A stretch of 64,000 nucleotides of DNA, taken from the NCBI GenBank assembly GCA_009760855.2, contig WPIO01000005.1, positions 8,280,001 to 8,344,000 of the forward strand. Direction: 5' to 3'. Both the position numbers and the translations under genes were made by a program. The notes beneath the pieces were generated by a model. The model saw only the letters and a program-made list of their open reading frames with translations, had not been told where the DNA came from and did not search any database. This document shows positions 44,501 through 56,500 of the stretch, piece after piece. The first letter of the stretch is position 1, and every line of letters begins with the position of its first letter. Source of the DNA: Cristatella mucedo. Lineage: Eukaryota > Bryozoa > Phylactolaemata > Cristatellidae.

Positions 44501-47500
44501 GAACTAAATCTCTTTCTGTATACTATACGTGCTTGAAAGGAAGTGTGTATATTGTTTAGTGACAGCATGCACAGTGTCAACACCTATAGCACACAAAGGA
44601 CAAATTACAAGGACCAACCAAATGCTCTAATGTAATGTAATGTATCTCTGTCAGTAACTCCATAAAGCCATAGAGACTATGTGGGTGTTACACAGGAGAG
44701 TTTGTATAGCCCACTCACAGCCTAAGCGGCTTTCGGTACGCATTCGGTAGCCAACAGACTTCATCTTACGCAACAAAGACAAAGTGGGAATCATAGCAGA
44801 GTCATGAAAGTAGTTAAGGTAGTAAGTAGAATGGAAGTAGCAGCTCAGGACTGCTGAAAAGGATGATCCATAGTCGGCAGCAGGAGAGTAGTTATCGTTG
44901 CGTAAGAATTGTGGAAGCGAGTTCCACAGTCAAGGACCTGCAGAGCTAAAGCTTCTGTCGCCAACGGTCTTCAAGTGGAAGAATTGAACGGCTAATTTAT
45001 TGTCCACACAGGACCTGAGGGCACGAAGAGGCTGAACTGGTGCAGCAGTTCAGCTAGGTATGTAGGAGCCAAGCCGTGGCGAGCCTTCTGGGTCAACTTA
45101 AGATTCTGAGAGGCAGGTGCGCTTTTAGCTTTATTTTTAATGTCAAGCAGGATGTGTTGTGGCATCACTCAGGAGTGGGTTCCAGGCTTTAGGAGCAAGC
45201 GAGCTGGAGGCACAGTCTCTAAGCGATTTGATGTAAATAAAGCCAAGTAGGTTATTTAGTAATTGGCTTCATATGTAATGGAAAGCAACCATTCAGTGAG
45301 CATGTGATGTATGTGGTCCCCTGTGGATCCATTTTGTGTTTACTGTTCTTTAGAATGTATACTCTCGCCAATGTAATCGCCAAGCACAATATAGGCTTTC
45401 ATTTTATGCAGGGTACCGCAGCTGTACTTGCGGTTTATACCTTATCGGCCTTCCAGCAAGTCAGACTCTCAGCTTCCTAACAGAATGCATTGCTAGCATT
45501 CGCACTTGGATGGCAGCAAGCCTTCTGAAATTGAATGACGACAAAACCAATGTACTAGTTATCTGAAAACCAAGTGTTACTAGAAACTGGATAGCCTAAC
45601 TCATTATCTCGACAAAAATATCCTCCTTTAGCATATGCCCAGAATCTGGATGCACTCTTCTAAAATGAGTTTTCCCGTAGATGAACACATCAGCTTCACA
45701 TTCATGTCTGCCTACTTTTATCTATGTAACATTGCCAAAATTTGGGCTTGCTTGGATAAGGGCTCCACAGCCAAGCTGGTCCATGCATTTGTGACATCCC
45801 GACTAGTTATGTAACTCGCTACATGTAGGTCTTCCTGTCAGTGCAATAAAAACAAACTGCCCTCTTAGTTTGTGTTAGACAGCAGCCATAATTATTTATG
45901 GTGAGCGTCGCATTTGCCTCATTACACCACTGCTCACCAATCTGAATTGGCTGCCTATCAAGCAGAGAATCTACTTAAGGATCCTGTCATTCATCTTTAG
46001 GTCCTTCTATTCTGTTACTCCGGCCAAACTCGGGTGCAAAAAATCCTCGCAGTAGGGTGACCCCTCTCTGGCTGGAAATTCGTTCAGGTAATAGGATACT
46101 TTGTATGCTGCCAGACATACTCTAGTAATGCGAAGCATGTGAAAATATGTATTGAGAACCAAAAAACCAACACGTGCTGTTGGTGTGTGTGCATTTAGTG
46201 TGATGTCGTCCCACCACGGTTCAGTATGACCTCTTATCTGGCCAGGAATCTAGACTGCCAGCTTCTGTGTTGCCTCTTCTGCTGTAGCGCATTCCAGAAA
46301 GCCTGTGTTTTGCTGAAAATGTCGACTACTGGTGCAGGCCGAACACCCGACCTTGACCGGTGATAGATATTGCTTACTAGCCGCTCTACTTGGGTTTTAA
46401 TTGTTTTAATTCTGCGACTGGCTGAGCCACTGCACCAGCACCAAACAATGATTCCTCAGCGAGTACTTTGTTAAAATCTCTGTTGGTCAAGAAAAGTGAT
46501 TTTCGAGGCTTACATACTCCATTTGGGGACCCTATGCATACTTACTGCCTGTCAGGTGTACTTTTTGACGAATCCTTGTTTGATGCTGGTGCAGTGGCTT
46601 AGCCAGCTGCCTGATTGGAAGGCTGTAAAACTACTATGGGGCGATATTGACAGACTGCTGATGCCAGGTGTTCAGTCTAAATCAGTGGCCGACCTTTCAG
46701 CAACAACAGCAATAATAATAATAATAATACATCTTGATATGGCACCCTCAGAGAACTAAATCTCATTAAATCTCTTTGGAATGTGCTGAAGTTTAAAAGA
46801 CAGCAGTAAAGCCGGTAGCTTCTATTCCTGGCCATACATGGGAGGTCGTTGAGAATCGTGGTGGAACGCCGTCACATTAAAAGCTCACACACCAACAGCA
46901 TGTGTTTGTTTTTGGGTTTTTAATAAATATTTTCACCATCTTTGCATACCTTTAGCATGCATGGCGTCTCATGCCTAGCACACCTGTTTACCCGAACGAA
47001 TTTACAGCCACTGCAGTGGCCGCCATACTGCGGGTATTTTGGGCGCGAGAGTACACATAAATGAGCTAGTTTCACTTTAGGCCTCCTGTTTCACCACTCG
47101 AATTACTGACTCTGGTCGATTACTTGTGCCCATACCTGACTTCAAAGCTATCGGAGACCGTGGCTGCAGTTACAATGCTCTTAAGACTTGGAACTCATTG
47201 CCGACTGACATCATTTTAAGTCGTTATGGCAGATTTGGTAAGGTGGTTGTTTTAAAAGACCTCGATTTCCAGGTCACGGGTTCTAATCCTGCTGTGGGCG
47301 ATCCTTTATTGCCACTGCTAGCAGTGGTGATAGCCGTAATGGCTCTTCTGTTGCTATACAAAAGAGGTTGTTTAATAAGCTAGTTTATCACATCATCACC
47401 TGATTTGATGATATTCAAATAGAAGCTGAGAACATACCTGTTCCATGCAGCCTCTGCTCGATCCTAGTGAACGGTCCTTTTATGTGGCTATGCATCACGA

Positions 47501-50500
47501 ACTGCGCACGGCATGACCAAGGGCAACAACGACATGCTTTTGTACAGTGCTCCAGTAGACTTTTCTGCTTACCTGTGCATGTTTGAGTATTACTAACCGG
47601 AGGTCTTTCTAAGCCGCGGCCAGCGGAGTTGTGTGCTTTTGCCTTAGAATGATAATTGTGCGCTTTTGCATGCTTACCCAAGCGTTATACATTGCTTTCC
47701 ATTGACTATTGGTTATTGCTGCTCTTTCAGCAACTTGTAAAGTGCATGTATAGAGACCAAGTTCTCGTAGGGCAACACGAAAAGACATTACTTTGTTAGT
47801 GTATATGTTTGACCTCTACTTTAGTTCTTGTATATTGGGGCATTTTCTCTCTTGATTTTTAAGGGAAATCTCTAGACGAGCTTATTAATTGTGGCTGTGC
47901 TTTACATGTTATATTACGTCTTCCCATCCCATAGCTGAATTGGAAAGGTTGATTGCTTTCCTTATTAGTCTGCTGTGCAACAGCTTGCAACGATGCTCAT
48001 CTGGGCATATGATCGATCATGTTATGTTTATTGGTGTTTTTTTGCAAGCAAACCTAGAAGTCTTGTCCATCTGACTCATTCTTAGACATCGTGATGCATT
48101 CTCCTGGTTTTTTCGTGGTTTTGCTGCTGGCAATTGTTTGTCACAGTACAGTCCTGTCATCAGCTGTCTGCTACGACTCTTATTTGCCACCTGTTGGCGG
48201 CATTCATGCTTCATCCAGTCATAGGTTGCAGTATCATGTAGCGGGGAGGTTAGAGCATTCGGAAGCATTCTTGGTGCGATTGCCGTTAGCTGACATCTCA
48301 TGGCGATTTTTTTTTATGCAGTTTTTCCTGTTATAGTACCGAGTCGCTTTTAAAATATCTGTTGCAGAAAACGCCCGAACCTTTCATCACGACCCATCTT
48401 GGTGCAGGGCAAGACGTAGCAATAACTGACTTTCGGTGGAATCCTGAAGAGAGTGATGTTTTTGCTGCCTCTCTGTCAAATGGATCACTCTTCGTAGCCA
48501 AATGCACTTTTCCTGGACATATTGACCTTAAGGAGTTGGCTCCTCAGTCAGTAGGAAGTTCTGCTCAACCGCATGGTGATGATATAACCTGCATTTGTTG
48601 GAGTCCAAAGGGGAAGCAGCTTGTTGCAGGCCGAGCTGACGGCTTACTCGTGCAGCTTAGCAAAACGCTGGAAGTCAAGGCTCGCGTGCCTGCACCACCT
48701 GGTATATCTAAGGGGGCAGGTATGTTTCCTCCACAGTCTTTAACTTTTCTTTGATAGGTCTCGTATGTAGATAGTCAGTGCTCAGATTTTGGATTGCTGA
48801 TCATGGTTGGACGATTTTTTTTAATTATCTGTACCCCACACATCTATTACTTTACATTAAAAAATCACAACTTGGCATGATTTTAAATCTTAAAAATGTT
48901 CTTGAACTAAAGGGTGCCACACTGATACCACAAGATAAAATGTGTGTTGTTCTGTTTGCAATGCAATATTAGAGAGTGTCGGCCACCCTTCGAAATGTCT
49001 TCCTCTGAATTATAATTCGTAGCATGTCCTGAGTTTGCATGAACTTGAAGTATGATGCCACCAAATATTATTTCGAAAAATCATGACTCAAAAGCTAAAT
49101 GTGCTCTAAAAACTAGGCAAAATGAGCTGTATTTGTGTTTTTAGCTCCTTGCAAGCAAACCTATTAAACACCATTTGCCTCTAATAGTACTTTGCGATTG
49201 GAATTCGTCCTTAGTATACTTCTAATAACCTGTGATGATTTGGCCCAGTGGTCAGGGTGCTTGCTCGACCAAGTTCAAGCTGAATGTATTTGTGGTTGGT
49301 ACTGGATTGTGCAGCTTCAGTTAGGTGAGGTTCGTCTGAGTCTGGCCTGTCATCACCCTCGACCAAACGAATAATGCTGCACCAATGAAATCATGACTTA
49401 TTATGAACACAAACAGTGGCTTGCCTAGTGTCTCTTATATTTCCCCTTTCTATCTAAGTTCTTACACTTGAGGTTCATAATATATTTGTGCTCTGTGTCG
49501 TGTTGGGCTCTTGCTTTTCAGGTCGCAAGACTGCTATCACCATCCCGTGCTATGTCTTTGTTATTATGGTTAAGTCAATCCACATAGGCTGAGGGTCTGA
49601 ACAAATTCTGTACAAGTTACCGTGGTGAGTCTGAACTGGGTGGGTCTTCATTTAAACATGCTTGTAGCCGGAGAATGGCTAGTACATTAGTGTCCGAAGT
49701 CACCGGTAGTAGGCTTGGCTCACGAGGCCGACAATACATTCTTGCTTTTTGAGGGCTTCGATATTTCGTAAGGATATTATGGGTCAATAAACTCAATATG
49801 TATAGGTTCAGTCACATTGTTTTTTCCACATTTTTACTTGGGCCAAACTGGTATAAATCAATTTGGTGCTGACACAGCTTAAGACAGAAAATAGCATTAC
49901 GTGGCATGCTAAGCTGAAACTCAAGCTTGAAAAGAAATTTACTACTTTGCTTTTTGGGCCAGCAGACTGAAGTTGGTGTGGAGACTACATGTTACCCATC
50001 TACTGCAGGGGGGGGGGCGACACTCGGTCGACTAGGAGGAACTGTGCACCCATTAGTTCATGCATTCATCAAGGACTTTTTTTTTTAAATGACGAATACA
50101 GTTGACTGGTATCTGCAGCTGCAGGTAGTGCCTTAGCAACAAACTTATCTTTGCAACTCTAATGGTGTTGCCTTCCGAGATGGATGGTAACGTGAGGTTT
50201 ATTATCATGCCTAAATAATATAGGTAGTAGAGTTCCTACTGTTTTTCAACTCTTTCCTGATCTTGATTTGGATTGTTTCTAACCATACATTCTCTTTAAA
50301 TTGGCACACTATTTCATAAAGTAATACATTACATACACAGATTACTTGTAATGAAAAATATTCAGACATACCTTCATATTGTTCAACTGTCGAACCTTTG
50401 TAAAGGCTCTTCTGCTGCTATATAAATGAGACTATTGAATCAAATAAGCATTTTGCTCTCTCGCCCCGTCACAGCATGAATGCTGAGAACAATGACGCAC

Positions 50501-53500
50501 TGCAAGTGCCACAATAATAATAGTAATAATGCACTTGATAAAGCGCCCTCAGAGAACTCAATCTCTTTCTAGGCGCTTTACATTTGCTGCAAAGGGAAAT
50601 GCAATTGAATGGTGAGTAATATCATGCTTGATAAACAAACAAAATGAATAACATGGTTAGGGGTGACTTGCACAGTGTCAGCACGCATAAGCAAATGAAG
50701 GACGAATCACAGTGACCCACTAAATGCTGTCCTAAATATGTGTTGTTGTTTTTTATCATCGATTAGTTTTAGAAAATTTGCTGCCATTCATGTACGGATG
50801 TCAGCAATACGTGCAGCAAGTGAGTTGAGAGAATTCGAGGTGCTCGAAGGCTGGGACGGATCAAAGCAAACGTACAACTGAGTGTCATCCACATAGAAGT
50901 GAAAGCCTAGATTGTGCTTGGCAATCACATCAGCAAGAGGGGGAGTATAAAGCGTGAAAAGAACCAGACCTAGCACGGAGCCCTGAGGTACCCCATATTT
51001 CAGAGGTACCTCGGCTGATCTTTGTCCATTCACGTCAATACTCTGGAGTCTCCCACTGAGAAAGTGTTGCCTTGTCATTTGCAATACCGCAGCAACCGGA
51101 GAGAAATGGGTCTATGCTTGCCACCTGCAGCCTCTAAGCAGGGCTTGCAGAGCCCTGCCTTTCAACCGAGCTACTAAATGATCTTCCGAAGCTTATTGGT
51201 TGCCTTGTACCAAAGCCAGACGGCAACTGCTTGACGCGATTCATTGACCCAGCCTTTGGCTGCCTAGTCTCCACCAATTGCTAGTCGGTTCACGGGCAGC
51301 CGCTTTGATTATGAGTGTCTTGCCATCCTAGGAGGCCTCATCAGCCAGGAACTAGTGGGGGCTTGCCTATGGCAGCATGTTAAAGAAGCACAGCTACACC
51401 TTCACCTCAAAGTTCGACTGCAGCACCACCGTTGTAGTATCCCACTGAGCCAGTATCAGTCAAGCGCTCTGGGATTTGCTAAGTTCTTGGTCCGAACATA
51501 TAGCAGTAGGGTCCCTGTTCATCTCCATTGGAATTAAATTCATGCAAATGAAGCATGTGGCATCCTCTCTGCAGTCTTTTTATGTGCAGGCATTTGTTGT
51601 AGGATATATGAAGCTAGCCAAGTACCGAGTGCTTGGTGTTACTAACAACTGAGGGTCTGTGTGAGTCCCGCTAGCAGATGGTAGGATTCTGCCGGTCAAT
51701 TGATAGGAATGATAACCCAGGTGGTCAGCAATGCTAATGTGCTGATTGGAGAGGAAACAGCAGCCTGAACGGTGCTCCAAACAAAGCTATCAGACGGCAC
51801 ATTACACCACTTCTGTATGATTGTCACTAGCACCCTATCAAGAATCAAATCAACTTTAAGATCCTCTTTTTTGCCACGTGTCCTTTCAGTCACTTACACA
51901 AGCCAATGTAATGTATCTCTGTCTGTAACTCCACAAAGCCATAAAGACTATGTGGGTCTGTCTGTAACTCCACAAAGCCATAAAGACTATGTGGGTGTTA
52001 TACAGGAGAGTTTTGTCTAGCGCACTCACAGCCAAAGTGGCTTTCGGTATGCATTCGGTAGCCAACAGACTTAGTCTCATGCAGCAAAGAGAAAGAGGGA
52101 GGCATAGCAGAGCCTACTGTCTAACATCATTGCTGTTCCAATATGCTCTCGCACTCCAGTAATTTCACTGTCCTTGTACTAAATAGAAATCTTTTTGGTT
52201 ATCAGGCCTTCAGTTCATGTGCACCAAAAGTCGGGAACTTGCTTTTGGCATCTGTCACCTGCATTGACTCGGCATCATTTAAGACTCAGCTTAAGACGCA
52301 TCTGTTCGGCTCAGTTTCTCTGTACCCCAATGAACTTTTGTTTTCGTGTGCGCTGTGGGTACTTTTACATAATTCGGTGCACGTTACTAACCTTGGATCC
52401 TGCTAACCAGTTTTCCCGAGGGTCATCTTGTTTGTTTTTGCATGCTTGTTTTCACCGTGATACATTGTTTGTCAACTTACGGTTATTGCTTCTCTTGCAG
52501 CTAGTTTTAAAGCGCCTGGATAGAGGTTTGATTCTCTTAAGATGCCATGTAAACGACTTATTATTAAGGCTGTAGTAATGTTGTGATGAATCACCACTTG
52601 TGAATAAGACCGTAAGAGTTGCATTGTTGCCAGCTACTTATATGGCAGTTTAGCTGCAGCTAAATAATACTAATAATAATTCATTTGTATAGTGCCCCAA
52701 GTGAACTTAATCTCTATTCAGGCACTTCACATATGCCTCGGTGCTCGAGCCCACGACATCAGCAAGACCTTGGTTGGGGCGAGCACCTTATCCGCTGGAC
52801 CAAACCAGCTAGAATGCTAGGAAAGAGGTTTTCTTACTGAATAGCTGGTAGCCTCCTTTTAGCCCCTTCAGCTAGCATTTCAGCATTAGCAGATTTAATT
52901 TTACTTTTAGTTTTGTAGACATTTCTTGGGTATGGTTTCGGAATGCCAGAGAAAAAGTACTTTTCTGAATGAGTTCCAAGGCTGAGCCAATGCTGCGTTG
53001 TCTCCCACCTGAATATTTGAAAAGGCTCAATGCTTGCTGGCTATATGTATCTGAGCCACGTTAACTATGGCAACAGCAGAATATGTGAGATCAATGTATA
53101 TTACATCAGCCTTGCTAGGTGTAGTGGCATTGGCTGATTAGAAATGATGACGTTCTTATTCCAACTGGGTAATAGTTGCAGTCGCTTTGCAAACGATGCC
53201 CACTGCCAGATGATGGCGTTACATGTCTATCTCCAGATGTGTCAGGGAAGCCCGTGTTCAGCTGTGGTATGCTCGAATAGTGCTAATGAGACTGATTGCT
53301 GGTTAACTGAGAGCAAATGAGCCCTTTTTATCTGCCTGGAAATTAATTACATGTCATCCACAGTGCTGGATGTTCCAGAGCTCACTTGCTTTGTACCCCC
53401 TGGTATGATTGTACTGTTGGATATTCTCATTGTAGCCCTCTCTGTGTTGTGGCAGTCTACCTATGTCTTCTTTGTCAGCTATGGTGAACTTAACGAGACA

Positions 53501-56500
53501 GCCGGTGACGTTCAGCCGACCATGGTCGGTGTGTATCTAGCTGTAAGTGCTATTTTATCTTAGGTTTTCTATAATTGTTGATATATGTGTCTATCTGTGC
53601 ATCTGTATTTCATTATTTGCCAATCTTGTATTGCAGAAAGACGGACAGGTGACAGCCTACCACAATTATGGTGACTTGTGTTTTGGCTCGTCAGATACTG
53701 ACCAGCAATGTGGCTACTATATGGTTCAGATACCAAAGTGGTGAGCAAATCATGTCTGGAGCTGTGTAACTGCTATAGGCAATTATGTCACCAGCATTTT
53801 TAGAATAAGTGCATTCTGGCTTTTTTATAGGGATATTATCTTGGCCTTGTCAGCTACATCCATCAGCAGCTGTGTCCTTGGAAAGGTTTCAGCCGAACAG
53901 GTATTGGAGTGGCTCGTGTGTTGGTTTATCTTGATTAATTTATTAAGTTATTTTGCCTTGTTACATCTTAGCCTGATGTGTGCCACAATGCAACGAATTT
54001 TAGCCGTGGCCGTGGCAACCATGGACGCTTGACGATTCCGGCCAGATTGCAATGCCACTTCAGCAATCGGATGATAATGACAGCTTCCCTCGTGGCTTAG
54101 CACTAACTCTTACTGCACAAAATGAAGTTCCCGGCCAAGGTAGGATCGTGTATGGTTGCTCTTCTAGTTTTCACTGTGGAAACATATTATATTATTTGCT
54201 ATTTAGCGAAATTCATTTTATGCCTGTACATGCAACTATTATTTTTTCTAGGCCCAGGACTGTCATATCCTGCTAGTCCGGTTGTATTTGTCCTTAGTAC
54301 TGAGGGGCTGCTCATGCCGTACCATGTTATCAACAGCTTGCCTGCTTCATCCTCAATCACCAAGCCACCCGAACAGCTGTCCTCTGCTGGGATAGAGTTT
54401 GTGAATTCTCCGCCGACTACAGGAACTGCTGATCGTGCTACTGTTGCTGCCTCTGCATATCCTGGAATTTCGCTACTACAATCAGCCAGTGGTGGTGTGC
54501 TGAGTAATAAACCAGCCAGATTGCCTGATTTTTTTGGTAGTAGCTCAGGTCAAGGCATGGGATCAATGCCACACAATAGTGCATATCCATCCTTGGGTGA
54601 GTCAACTGCTGCTGTGCCAGTGAGTACTTTAAAACCACAGTTGATTCCACCAGTGGTGTCACAATCACAGCAAGTCCCACCTGCTTACAACGAAGCTCCT
54701 TCGGGTATGCTTACTTTCTCGAAGACCCCCATGGGAGTGCCAGCACTCAATAAGCCACCAGCTGAGAGTGGGCTGACGCAGCATGTTCAACTCGAGCAGA
54801 AAACGTCATCAACTGCCTCAATGCCTGCACCTACCTCATCTTTGCCTGCACGGTCCATTGAACTGGAGCCCAAGAGTGTGACAACTGATAGTTTGTATTC
54901 AAGAGCAATTCAGGAAGAAGTAAGTGCTACATTTTATGCGTTTAATGAACATTGTTGAAGTATGCCTATTCTGGATCCCTTGATTATTGCTCTGCACCAT
55001 GTGATTTTTCGCAGGTAACTAATTTTGCGAAAGAAGTAGCAGCACTGCGGATGTCATGCCAAAGGAATCAAAATGTTAGTGATATTGTCGGTTCAAAAGA
55101 AGAGTTTATTGCCCTTAGTAAGCAACTTGGTGAACTGACCGAAGATGGAAGAAACATTATGGCAACTGTCCAGGTAAATAAATACTAGCTGATTTAACAC
55201 CCTCTTTTGTATAGCGACAGAAGAGCCTTGACGGCTATCACCGCCGCTTGCAGTGGCAATAAAGGATTGCCATCCCTGGATTCGAACCCGCGACTTCGGA
55301 ACCGAGGTCGTGAAAAGCAACCGCCTTATGTAGTATGCCATCACGGCATCACAGATATATTTTTCTACTTGTAGCATAGCTGTGGTCCCTGGGGTAAAGT
55401 GGCTGGTTCTGATCATACAAGGATTTAACGAATACCTTACTGCCTTTGATTTCTCATTAATTAGAGGTTGTTTGTTCGTTCACATATTTGTCTAGGCTTG
55501 CTAGTCTGTAGAGCTCCGTACTTCTGCTAGTATTTCAAGACCCAGGTCTTAGGTTTGAGTTCTTCTACAGGCTTTATTGCCTGCTGCAGGTGGGTGATGG
55601 CCTGGCTCCTCTGCTGCTGCATAAGTGAAGCTGTGGATCAGACGATTGTTGCTTCTTTTTTTTTTACTGATCTGTATGCTTCCTAATACATTATTGGGAC
55701 ATCTCCCTTCTCTAAGGTATGCTCACAGCATGGCTAGTGTCTCGGGTTATCATTGTCACTGTTTTGTGTTAAGCATAAATGTTGTTTGAACTCATGGCAA
55801 CCTTATGATGTAGTAGGCAGCCTTACCTCCGTAAAGCCTCTAAAGAAAATGTTGAGTTAAAGTCTGTGAATATTAGCCCATAAACTGAGTACGGCCAAAA
55901 CTTGGTTTTAAATGCTTCTCTGGATAAGGGTTTTTCAAAGGCTTTTAAATCTGCGATCGTTCGACCGATACTTGGTCCGAATTGATTTAAGAGTTCCTAC
56001 CAAACGATTGCTCAGTCACCCTTCTTGTTTTTCAAAGGTTCTTGAAAGACTGTCTCTGAGCTGCTTGCATAACACACTGACTAATAAATTTTCAGAAAAT
56101 TTTCGGTCTGGATTCAGCGACACTACGAAAAAATTGCTCTCAATTAGACCAACAAGATTCTGAGCACCAGCAGTGATAATAGTGTCGCTCCCCTGGTTCT
56201 GTTTGATCTGTCAACAGTGTTTGACACTACTAATCACAATATCATAATTGAGTGATTGAGCACCGCGATCAGCCTAGCAGACAAGTTGCTAGAGTAGTTC
56301 AAATCCAAACTTATGCGGTCGTGTTCAATCAATGTCGTGGGGTGGTCATAGCTTATCCATGAGACCGGTCACCTGTAGAGTTCCACTGAGGTCTGTTCTA
56401 GGTTCTTTGCTGTTCTCCATTTATACCGAGCCCCTGTGAAAATTGGCTTCGCGCTCATGGGATCAGCTATCACTTCTTCACATTTTGATAACTTGTCTGC

